Part shown: piece after piece, positions 7,430 to 13,900 of the stretch
How positions within the stretch are numbered: the stretch's first letter is position 1
Layout: each line of letters starts with the position of its first letter
NCBI GenBank assembly: GCA_028527945.1
Contig: JAQQAK010000077.1
Location: 1 to 14,821, forward strand
Length of the DNA stretch: 14,821 bases
DNA from: Spirochaetaceae bacterium
Lineage (GTDB): Bacteria > Spirochaetota > Spirochaetia > UBA9216
Reading direction: 5' to 3'
Translations under genes and position numbers: made by a program
Notes under the pieces: model-generated
Database searches by the model: none
What the model saw: only the letters and a program-made list of their open reading frames with translations
What the model was told of the DNA's origin: nothing

Positions 7430-8371
7430 ATGCGCAATACTATCGCGGGAAAGAAAAAAAGTATTAGTTATTCAAAATGGGGATATTTCTTTCTTGCTCC
7501 GTTTTTTATAATTTATTTTATTTTTAATTTAATCCCGCTGTTTTCAACTTTTTATAATAGTTTCTTCGAGAATTACAGAATAGGATTGATGCAGGTTGGT
7601 CCAAAATTTGTAGGATTCAGTAATTATATTGAGATCTTTACAAACTCAAATGTTCCACGCTATGCAGTTAATACTCTTATAATGTGGCTTATGGGATTTG
7701 TTCCACAGCTTCTTGTATCATTATTGCTTTCTGTATGGTTTACAAGTAGTCATTTAAGATTGAAAGGGCAAAACTTCTTTAAGACAGTTATTTATATGCC
7801 TAATTTGATTATGGCTGCTGCTTTTGCAATGTTGTTTTTTACTTTGTTTTCAGATTCAGGACCTGTTAACGATATTCTTATTAGTATGGGAGTTGTTGAT
7901 ACTCCTTATAGATTTTTAACTATAAAAGGTTCGGCCAGAGGGCTTATTGCTCTGATGAACTTTTTAATGTGGTATGGAAATACGACCATCCTTCTTATGG
8001 CTGGTATAATGGGTATAGATGAAAGCCTTTTTGAGGCTGCCAGAATAGATGGGGCAAGTTCATTGCAGGTTTTTTTCAGAATAATTCTGCCACTTCTTCT
8101 GCCTATTCTTGTTTATGTTATGATTACAAGTTTAATTGGTGGAATCCAGATGTTTGATGTTCCTCAGATCTTGACAAAGGGTGATGGACTTCCTGATCGA
8201 ACAACAATGACCTTGATTATGTATTTGAATAAACACTTATTCAGCAGAAATTATGGTCTTGGTGGAGCTGTATCAACGTTAATCTTTTTAATAACAGCTG
8301 TTCTAAGTTTTATTGTATACAGAATAACAATGAAGAATTATTTTAGCTCTAGCAAAAAAGGGGATAAGTAA
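7430..8371 (+). CDS. CUT1 sugar ABC transporter permease, MalF/UgpA type
   Basis: This 313-residue inner-membrane protein has about six hydrophobic helices, the first at residues 18-40. The ATPase-coupling EAA loop is clear at residues 202-221 (EAARIDGASS...ILP). An MPNL segment follows the third helix region, as in many MalF-type permeases. The length and the short N-terminus fit the UgpA/LacF branch rather than enteric MalF. Translation starts at ATG 7430 behind GAGAGG (7419-7424). It pairs with the second permease 2 nt downstream to form the heterodimeric channel served by the binding protein encoded at 6005-7354. The ATP-binding subunit is not in the window. Confidence 0.95.
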   Translation: MRNTIAGKKKSISYSKWGYFFLAPFFIIYFIFNLIPLFSTFYNSFFENYRIGLMQVGPKFVGFSNYIEIFTNSNVPRYAVNTLIMWLMGFVPQLLVSLLLSVWFTSSHLRLKGQNFFKTVIYMPNLIMAAAFAMLFFTLFSDSGPVNDILISMGVVDTPYRFLTIKGSARGLIALMNFLMWYGNTTILLMAGIMGIDESLFEAARIDGASSLQVFFRIILPLLLPILVYVMITSLIGGIQMFDVPQILTKGDGLPDRTTMTLIMYLNKHLFSRNYGLGGAVSTLIFLITAVLSFIVYRITMKNYFSSSKKGDK

Positions 8372-8373
8372 TT

Positions 8374-9222
8374 ATGGCAAATGAAAAATTATCATTAAAC
8401 ATACATCGTGCAGTTTGTTATATAGTTCTTGTTCTATTAACCTTAATTTCTCTGTTTCCGTTTATTGTTCTTGTAATAAACTCTACAAGACTTCATAGTG
8501 AAATCCTGAAGGGGTTTTCTCTATTGCCGGGTACGGCTTTTCTACGTAACTGTAGAAATCTTTTTACTGATGACAATATTCCAATGCTTAAAGGTTTGGC
8601 AAATAGTGTTTATATTTCTGCCTTAACAGCATTTTTAACTGTTTATTTTTCAGCAATGACAGCCTACTCTGTACATATGTATCGATTTAAGGGCCGTAAT
8701 GTAGCTTTTAGATTTATCATGCTGGTGATGATGGTTCCGCCTCAGGTTTCTGCTTTAGGTTTTTTAAGGCTTGTAATAAAGATGCATTTAATGGATTCAT
8801 TTATGCCTCTTATATTACCATGTGTAGCGGCTCCGGTTGTGTTCTTTTTTATGCTTCAATACATGGAGGCTTCTCTACCTTTTGAGATTGTAGAAGCCGC
8901 AAGAGTTGATGGCTCGCATGAAATTAGAACTTTCAATACTATAATTTTACCAATAATGAAACCTGCTCTTGCTGTTCAGGCTATTTTCTCTTTTGTTACA
9001 TCATGGAACAATTACTTCATGCCTGCTTTGATAATTAACTCAAAAGATAAAAAAACAATTCCTATAATTATTGCTCAGTTAAGAAGTGCAGAATATATGA
9101 AGTTTGACCTTGGTAAGGTTTATATGATGATCTTTGTGGCTATTATTCCGCTTATGATTGTTTATCTTATTTTATCAAGACATATTATAAAAGGTGTAAC
9201 CTTAGGTTCTGTAAAAGGATAA
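8374..9222 (+). CDS. CUT1 sugar ABC transporter permease, MalG/UgpE type
   Basis: This 282-residue inner-membrane protein has six predicted helices. Its EAA coupling loop lies at residues 174-193 (EAARVDGSHE...ILP), and the motif SWNNYFMPALI near residue 210 is characteristic of the MalG branch. It starts 2 nt after the stop of the first permease, with a GGGG site (8360-8363) inside that gene, so the two are translationally coupled. It is the last gene of the transporter operon; no glycosidase or ATPase gene follows before pheST. Confidence 0.95.
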   Translation: MANEKLSLNIHRAVCYIVLVLLTLISLFPFIVLVINSTRLHSEILKGFSLLPGTAFLRNCRNLFTDDNIPMLKGLANSVYISALTAFLTVYFSAMTAYSVHMYRFKGRNVAFRFIMLVMMVPPQVSALGFLRLVIKMHLMDSFMPLILPCVAAPVVFFFMLQYMEASLPFEIVEAARVDGSHEIRTFNTIILPIMKPALAVQAIFSFVTSWNNYFMPALIINSKDKKTIPIIIAQLRSAEYMKFDLGKVYMMIFVAIIPLMIVYLILSRHIIKGVTLGSVKG

Positions 9223-9232
9223 TTGATTTTGC

Positions 9233-9277
9233 GGTTTCCGATATGTTTTAACCGTTCGGAAGACCTTAAAATTTTTT
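9233..9277 (+). terminator. Hairpin plus T6, first copy, after the transporter operon
   Basis: TTCCGA (9236-9241) pairs with TCGGAA (9256-9261), extended by GG/CC around a bulge, and a T6 run follows at 9272-9277. It begins 10 nt after the permease stop. The 6-nt gap between stem and T run makes it a mediocre terminator. The flank GGAAGACC...TTTTTTATARCCTC recurs at 9415-9439. Confidence 0.4.
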
Positions 9278-9389
9278 ATAACCTCTGCGTCCGGTGACGG
9301 TGTTGTGGATGGTTTGTTTTAATAATGTGTATTGTTTTAAAAATTAGAAGTGCTTTTTATGAGCCTTCTAAAGGGATGGCTAAATTGAT

Positions 9390-9431
9390 GGTCTTCTATG
9401 CTATTTAAATAGCTGGAAGACCTCGTTTTTT
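9390..9431 (+). terminator. Hairpin plus T6, second copy, probable transporter-operon terminator
   Basis: GGTCTTC (9390-9396) pairs with GAAGACC (9416-9422). An inner 14-bp palindrome (GCTATTTAAATAGC, 9400-9413) forms the upper stem, and T6 follows at 9426-9431 after TCG. It is a diverged second copy of the module at 9233-9286; GGAAGACC occurs at 9258 and at 9415, 157 bp apart. Confidence 0.5.
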
Positions 9432-9452
9432 ATAGCCTCAATACCCGCCAAT

Positions 9453-9815
9453 TTATTCGCCGGGAAGGTTTAATACCCCGCCCTGCTTTAGCAGGATTCT
9501 ACATGCGGAATCTTCTATTTGGAAAGAGTATTTTTGTGTAGGGTATAAAACCTGACCGTCTAAACCCATTCCTTGCAGAACCAACCTGTGTTTGCTCTGC
9601 TCCGGAGTGGTTGATTCACTGGAAGGAGTTAATACCCCGTCAAAGCTGGCTTTAAACTTTCTAAGTAACCCTATTAATGGACTAAGTCTTTCGTTTATCA
9701 TGGGTAGAAAGTGATGACCATCTAAACTCTTTCCTTGCAGAACCTTTATTTTTCGTAACACTTTAGCGAATAACTTGTTATCAGCTTGCAGGCGAGCTTG
9801 CTTATGTTGTAGCAT
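9453..9815 (-). CDS. Doubtful ORF with an internal twofold repeat, function unknown
   Basis: This 120-codon frame lies opposite to its neighbours, inside the repeat region. The product has no signal peptide or membrane helix and I do not recognise it. It contains two related units, residues 25-67 and 79-120. Each starts VLQGxxLDG and ends with GVL plus a Pro- and Glu-containing tail (GVLTPSSE, GVLNLPGE). The units correspond to the DNA repeats read on this strand; one of the few differences inside the best-conserved block is silent (GAT/GAC), but most change the amino acid. The ribosome binding site is poor (GAAGAG close to the ATG) and no minus-strand promoter is evident. It may be a translated repeat protein, a gene remnant, or a frame that is open by chance in a structured non-coding repeat. 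Confidence 0.3.
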   Translation of the reverse strand: MLQHKQARLQADNKLFAKVLRKIKVLQGKSLDGHHFLPMINERLSPLIGLLRKFKASFDGVLTPSSESTTPEQSKHRLVLQGMGLDGQVLYPTQKYSFQIEDSACRILLKQGGVLNLPGE

Positions 9816-9900
9816 TTTCTCTTCTGTGTCTTCGAAATAAGTGCTTTCTTTGTGAGGTCTGAATTATACTTCTATCTAAACTACGGAAAGAATCCCTTAC

Positions 9901-9928
9901 TTGACTAAACTCTTTCATCTATTATAAT
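9901..9928 (+). promoter_or_regulatory. Promoter of the pheST leader
   Basis: TTGACT (9901-9906, 5 of 6) and TATAAT (9923-9928, 6 of 6) are separated by 16 bp. The predicted start is around 9934-9937, giving a leader of about 140 nt up to the attenuator T run and only a few nucleotides before the leader-peptide ATG at 9939. Confidence 0.8.
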
Positions 9929-9938
9929 AAAAGCTGTT

Positions 9939-10022
9939 ATGGAAAACCGTTCATATTTTTTTAGCTTTTTTTTCTTTTTTAGTGGCTCTAATAATGAGGG
10001 GCAGCGGTTTTCTCTGGCGTAA
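9939..10022 (+). CDS. Phenylalanine-rich leader peptide of the pheST attenuator
   Basis: This is a 27-codon ORF, ATG 9939 to TAA 10020-10022. Eight of its 27 residues are Phe, seven of them in the block FFSFFFFF at residues 7-14, encoded by TTT except one TTC; the last Phe is residue 24. It sits between a strong promoter and a strong intrinsic terminator directly ahead of pheS, the arrangement of enterobacterial pheM-pheST. The presumed role is sensing charged tRNA-Phe: a ribosome stalled on the Phe run leaves downstream RNA free to form an antiterminator. No Shine-Dalgarno sequence is seen, and the predicted transcript starts 2-5 nt before the ATG, so translation may be leaderless. A T-rich stretch gives Phe codons easily, but the context makes chance unlikely. 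Confidence 0.8.
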   Translation: MENRSYFFSFFFFFSGSNNEGQRFSLA

Positions 10023-10077
10023 TAATAACAGGGTTTAAAGTGCGGGTTCCTCGGAAAGGGGAATCCGCTTTTTTTTT
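9941..10077 (+). promoter_or_regulatory. Transcription attenuator of pheST with alternative RNA pairings
   Basis: Four pairings can be drawn by eye. (a) Start of the leader ORF, 9941-9951, with its end, 10003-10013: 11 pairs including two G-U; a pause or protector hairpin. (b) 9995-10002 with 10046-10053: 8 pairs, three of them G-U; this would disrupt the 5' arm of the terminator. (c) 10003-10014 with 10058-10069: 12 positions with one mismatch; this would capture the 3' arm. (d) The terminator stem 10042-10050 with 10060-10068. A ribosome stalled at the Phe codons (9957-9980) blocks (a) and favours (b) or (c); a ribosome at the stop codon covers segment 9995-10020 and allows (d). Energies were not computed. 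Confidence 0.65.
10042..10077 (+). terminator. Strong intrinsic terminator upstream of pheS
   Basis: GCGGGTTCC (10042-10050) pairs with GGAATCCGC (10060-10068), 9 bp with one G-U, with a 9-nt loop, followed directly by nine T residues (10069-10077). It lies 19 nt after the leader-peptide stop and 97 nt before the pheS ATG, with no other gene it could serve. Confidence 0.92.
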
Positions 10078-10174
10078 ATATTAGAGGTGCTTTTTAAGGT
10101 CAAAGATTGCAAATTCTGGATTTTTTTAAGTGACTCATTTAGAATAGAAAATCCAATAATTAGGAGACAATAAT

Positions 10175-11218
10175 ATGCTTCAGAAACTGGAAGAGGTTAA
10201 GAAGGAATTTGAGTCGGGTATAAGCTCTATTCGTTCTTTGCCTGATATGGCTCAGTTCAAGGCTGATTTTCTGGGTAAAAAGGGAAAACTTAATGCTCTG
10301 ATGAGCGGAATGCGCGATCTTGCTGTTGAAGAAAAAAAAGCTTTCGGTTCAAAGGCTAATGAGGTAAAGCAGGTAATGCTTGCCGCTATTGAAGAACAGG
10401 GAAGAAAAATTGAGGTTGAGCAAATTAACGCTAAACTTGAGAAGAATAGACAGGATATTAGCTGGACTGACAAGATTACTGATCTTGGCCAGCAAGCCGC
10501 GGGGCTTCATCCTATTACAAAGTTAACACGTGAATTAGAAGATATTTTTCTTTCAATGGGCTTTGACATCCTTGATGGGCCGCATATTGAAGATGAATAT
10601 CACAATTTTGAGGCGCTTAACATTCCTGAATCTCATCCAGCGCGTGACATGCAGGATACCTTCTGGTTTAAAGATGCTGAACATCTTTTAAGAACTCATA
10701 CATCAAATATACAGATTCGTGGAATGGAGCAGAAAAAGCCCCCTTTTAAATTTGTAGGACCTGGTAAGGTTTTTAGATGTGAGGCTCTTGATGCAAGTCA
10801 TGAAGCAGCTTTTCACCAGCTTGAAGGAATGATGGTTGGCAGGGATATTTCTGTTCAGCATATGATACATTTTTTGAGAACTCTTCTTTCCGAGATTTTC
10901 AAAAAAGATATTAACGTTAGATTGAGACCAGGATTTTTCCCATTTGTTGAGCCCGGTTTTGAGCTTGATTATGAATGCATGCTTTGCGGAGGCAAGGGCT
11001 GTCCTGTTTGTAAGCAGGTTGGATGGGTTGAAGGTCTTGGCTGTGGTATGGTTCATCCAAATGTATTGAAAGCTGGTGGTGTTGATCCAAATGAATTTAA
11101 TGGTTTTGCGTTTGGTATGGGTATAGATAGACTTACAATGATGCGCTATCACATTGATGATGTACGGCATTTCCATAGTGGAAACTTGCAGTTTTCTGAA
11201 CAATTCAAAGCATATTAA
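10175..11218 (+). CDS. pheS: Phenylalanine-tRNA ligase alpha subunit
   Basis: This is the catalytic alpha subunit of the cytoplasmic alpha2-beta2 enzyme that charges tRNA-Phe. At 347 residues it has the normal bacterial length. Residues 1-95 form the tRNA-binding coiled-coil arm. Class II motif 2 appears as FRCEALDASHEAAFHQLEG (200-218) and motif 3 as GFAFGMGIDRLTMMRYHIDDVRHF-like sequence (310-333). A four-Cys cluster (C268, C271, C276, C279; CxxC-x4-CxxC) precedes GWVEGLGCGMVHPNVL. Such a zinc-knuckle-like insertion is seen in many non-enteric PheS proteins. The start ATG follows AGGAG (10162-10166) with 8-nt spacing. It is expressed with pheT and controlled by the Phe-rich leader and attenuator upstream. 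An 8-bp inverted repeat (TGGATTTT 10117-10124, AAAATCCA 10148-10155) lies just before the ribosome binding site. Confidence 0.98.
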   Translation: MLQKLEEVKKEFESGISSIRSLPDMAQFKADFLGKKGKLNALMSGMRDLAVEEKKAFGSKANEVKQVMLAAIEEQGRKIEVEQINAKLEKNRQDISWTDKITDLGQQAAGLHPITKLTRELEDIFLSMGFDILDGPHIEDEYHNFEALNIPESHPARDMQDTFWFKDAEHLLRTHTSNIQIRGMEQKKPPFKFVGPGKVFRCEALDASHEAAFHQLEGMMVGRDISVQHMIHFLRTLLSEIFKKDINVRLRPGFFPFVEPGFELDYECMLCGGKGCPVCKQVGWVEGLGCGMVHPNVLKAGGVDPNEFNGFAFGMGIDRLTMMRYHIDDVRHFHSGNLQFSEQFKAY

Positions 11219-11229
11219 GGAAAATAATA

Positions 11230-13650
11230 ATGAAAATCAGTTTAGACTGGATAAAAGATTTTGTAGAGCTTCCTGAACTTAGCCCTGAAGAGATTGGTAC
11301 AAAATTTACTATTTCAACATGCGAAGTTGAAGGTGTAGAAGAAAGTAACGCGCATTTTGAAAAAATACTTATAGCTCAAATTAAAAGTATAGAACCTCAT
11401 CCGGACGCGGACAAGCTTAACCTTGTTACTTTTGATGTCGGTTCCGGTGAGAAACGTGTTGTTTGTGGAGCTCCTAATGTAGCGGTGGGGCTGAAAGTTC
11501 CGTTTGCACCTATCGGGACAACCCTTCCTGGTGGTTTTACATTGGAGCCAAAAAAAATCCGCGGTATTCTTAGTGAAGGAATGCTTTGCGCGGAAGATGA
11601 ACTTGGTCTTGGCGATTCTCATGAGGGGCTTCTCGAGCTTTCAGAAGATGCGCCTATTGGAAAAACTCTTGCAGATTACATGAACATCAAGAGGGATATT
11701 CTCCTTGATATTGATAATAAATCTATTACTCACAGGCCAGATTTATGGGGACATTATGGAATGGCTCGTGAATTTTCTGCCGCATTCAAAAATCCTTTAA
11801 GAAAGGCTTTTGATAATAAATGGGTTGAAAAGATGCAGGCTTTTTATAACGATAAAAAGGCTCCTGTTTCAATTAAAGTTGAAGAAGGAACAGCCTGTCT
11901 TGGTTTTACAGGTCTTTCTGTAGATAATGTTACAGTAAAACCGAGTCCTCTATGGATGCAGCAGCGTTTAACTGCCTGTGGCATGAGACCTATAAATAAT
12001 ATTGTAGATATTTCAAATTATGTAATGCTTGAATTTGGGATGCCCAATCACATTTATGATCGTGATACTATTAAGGGTGGTCAAATAATTGTAAGAACTA
12101 ATGGGGAAGAATCTGTTTTTATAACATTGGATGAGGCTGAGCGTAAGATGATTGCTTCTGATACAGTTGTCTGTGACGCAGAGGCTCCTTCTGGTATTGC
12201 CGGAATTATGGGAGGCCTTTCATCAAGTGTAAAAGATGAAACAACCAAGGTTTTTATAGAGGCTGCTAATTGGGATGCTGCTGATATCCGCCACACCTCA
12301 ACTAGGCTGGGGTTAAGAACAGACGCGTCACAGCGTTATGAAAAATCTTTAGATTCCTGCCAGTTGGAACCAACGGTTTTAAGAATTCTTGAACTTTTGA
12401 AAGACAGTTGTCCACAGGCGGAGCCTGTTGGAGCTTTAGTTTCAGATGCTCTTGATTTTAAAGAACCACTTGTAATTGATCTTAAGATAGAAAGAGTTAA
12501 CTCTATTCTTGGAACAACTCTTGATATTCCTGAAGCTGTTGAGATTCTGGAATCACTTGAATATTGTGTTAAAGTAGAAAGCAATATTATGAAGGTAACT
12601 GTTCCGACTTTTAGAGCAACAAAAGATGTTGAGGTCGATGCAGATTTAATAGAAGATATTGGTAGAATTTATGGATATGATAAACTTTCACCAGTTCCTC
12701 CTCTTAATGAAATAACTGCTGTTTCACTCACAAATGCCAAGCAGCTTGAACGTAAAATTCAGGATTTTATGGTTTACAGGGCAAGAGCTCTTGAAATCTA
12801 TACCTATCCAATGCTTGGCGCAAAGCTTTTAGACCAGGCCGACTGGAATATTAAGAATGAAGGCTTAATTCTTGCAAATCCGTTAAGTCCGGATACTGAC
12901 AGAATGAGACCCTCTCTGATTCCTGGTTTTCTAGAAAAAGCTGCTCTTAACCAGAGTAATTACTCGACTTTCCGTGCGTTTGAAATTGGTAGAAGTTATT
13001 TAGCATCAGAGAAAAACTTCAGTGAAGACAGGCACCAGCTTGGAATAATGTTTTTTGATAAGAAAGAGTCTTTGTTTATGGATCTGTTGAACCTTGTTGG
13101 AGACCTTTTGGAAAATCTGGGTATAAATGCTCGAATAATGAAGCCTTCAGGAAAATTTGAAAATCCTCTAGTTGCGTCAGATTGGGCAGGACGACATCCT
13201 AATGAATTTCTTGATATTCAAGTTATGGGAAAACTTGCAGGTTTTATAACTACTGTTCATCCTGTTGTTGCTGGAAAGTTTAAGATTAAGGGAAATCTTT
13301 CTATTGCCGTTCTTGATGTTACTGATTTTAAGGACAGGCCGTTAAAGGATAAGACTAAATATAAACCTTTGCCAAAGTATCCAGGCGCTACTTTTGACTG
13401 TACTGTTGTCGCTGATAATGATGCTCCTGTGGCAGATGTTCTTTCTTCTCTTGGCAAAGTTAAGCTTAACGAGCTTGTAGATTACAAGATTGTAGATGTT
13501 TACAGTCTTTCAGATACCCAAAAGACTGTAACAATTAGAGCATGGCTTCAGGATAAGGATAAGACTCTTCAGCCTGAAACTATAACTAAAGCAGAAGATA
13601 TGATTGTTTCTGCATTGGCTAAAGCAGGCTACCCATTAAAACAAGGGTAA
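11230..13650 (+). CDS. pheT: Phenylalanine-tRNA ligase beta subunit
   Basis: This 806-residue beta subunit forms the alpha2-beta2 synthetase with PheS and carries tRNA-binding and editing functions. In order it shows an N-terminal MKISLDWIKDFVELP segment, an EMAP-like tRNA-binding OB domain (about 45-155, with HPDADKL at 57-63 and VCGAPNV), the B3/B4 editing domain (about 205-395), the B5 domain (about 405-480), a catalytic-like core lacking class II signature residues, and the C-terminal FDX-ACB anticodon-binding domain (about 712-805, YKPLPKYPGATFDCTVV). All expected domains are present and unbroken. It starts 11 nt after pheS, with the AAGGA ribosome binding site overlapping the pheS stop codon, so the subunits are co-translated. 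A strong terminator follows. Confidence 0.98.
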   Translation: MKISLDWIKDFVELPELSPEEIGTKFTISTCEVEGVEESNAHFEKILIAQIKSIEPHPDADKLNLVTFDVGSGEKRVVCGAPNVAVGLKVPFAPIGTTLPGGFTLEPKKIRGILSEGMLCAEDELGLGDSHEGLLELSEDAPIGKTLADYMNIKRDILLDIDNKSITHRPDLWGHYGMAREFSAAFKNPLRKAFDNKWVEKMQAFYNDKKAPVSIKVEEGTACLGFTGLSVDNVTVKPSPLWMQQRLTACGMRPINNIVDISNYVMLEFGMPNHIYDRDTIKGGQIIVRTNGEESVFITLDEAERKMIASDTVVCDAEAPSGIAGIMGGLSSSVKDETTKVFIEAANWDAADIRHTSTRLGLRTDASQRYEKSLDSCQLEPTVLRILELLKDSCPQAEPVGALVSDALDFKEPLVIDLKIERVNSILGTTLDIPEAVEILESLEYCVKVESNIMKVTVPTFRATKDVEVDADLIEDIGRIYGYDKLSPVPPLNEITAVSLTNAKQLERKIQDFMVYRARALEIYTYPMLGAKLLDQADWNIKNEGLILANPLSPDTDRMRPSLIPGFLEKAALNQSNYSTFRAFEIGRSYLASEKNFSEDRHQLGIMFFDKKESLFMDLLNLVGDLLENLGINARIMKPSGKFENPLVASDWAGRHPNEFLDIQVMGKLAGFITTVHPVVAGKFKIKGNLSIAVLDVTDFKDRPLKDKTKYKPLPKYPGATFDCTVVADNDAPVADVLSSLGKVKLNELVDYKIVDVYSLSDTQKTVTIRAWLQDKDKTLQPETITKAEDMIVSALAKAGYPLKQG

Positions 13651-13691
13651 AGAACGTTAAGCATTTTTATATAAAATAAATATATGTTTTC

Positions 13692-13730
13692 AAAAAAAAC
13701 TATAAGAGTAGTTACTCTTATAGTTTTTTT
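13692..13730 (+). terminator. Terminator of pheST, nearly perfect long hairpin
   Basis: A-tract plus CTATAAGAGTA pairs with TACTCTTATAG plus a T7 tract around a GT centre (13711-13712); arms of about 18 bases are exact complements. It begins about 40 nt after the pheT stop. Because both arms end in A and T runs, it could work in both directions. Confidence 0.92.
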
Positions 13731-13835
13731 ATGCTATAAAAAGGTATCTGTAATAAGTTACTATACGGCAGTTATTATTTTTTAATAAATTAATAATATC
13801 ATATATCTCATTATTTGGTGTTGCATCATATTGTC

Positions 13836-13864
13836 TTGACTTTGACAAATGTGTTATCGATAAT
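13836..13864 (+). promoter_or_regulatory. Promoter of the receiver-domain gene
   Basis: TTGACT (13836-13841) and GATAAT (13859-13864), each 5 of 6 to consensus, are separated by exactly 17 bp. The predicted start is near 13871, about 30 nt before the GTG start. An overlapping TTGACA (13842-13847) has no matching -10. Confidence 0.7.
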
Positions 13865-13900
13865 TAAGTAAGATATATTAAAAAAATGTCGGGGGTTCCT

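Larger units (their letters stand above)
9233..9744. repeat. Diverged repeats with a period near 160 bp
   Basis: Three conserved blocks each occur twice at almost the same offset. GGAAGACC followed by TTTTTTATARCCTC occurs at 9258 and 9415 (157 bp). TTAATACCCCG occurs at 9470-9480 and 9629-9639 (159 bp). GACCRTCTAAAC, followed closely by TTCCTTGCAGAACC, occurs at 9554-9582 and 9716-9744 (162 bp). Sequence between blocks has drifted. CTAAACTCTTTC (9722-9733) recurs exactly at 9905-9916. No transposase gene or terminal inverted repeat is visible, so the nature of the element is unknown. Confidence 0.6.

Noticed and set aside
9460..9750. Template/variable repeat pair of a diversity-generating retroelement
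   Set aside because: No reverse transcriptase or target gene is present, and differences between copies are not confined to adenines.
10023..10077. T-box riboswitch upstream of pheS (AGGGT...GCGGG faintly resembles the T-box sequence)
   Set aside because: There is no GGNACC core, no room for stem I/specifier structures in a ~140-nt leader, and a Phe-codon leader peptide explains the region better.
13651..13900. tRNA or small RNA gene in the gap after pheT
   Set aside because: No cloverleaf or other RNA signature is seen; the gap is accounted for by the pheT terminator and the next promoter.
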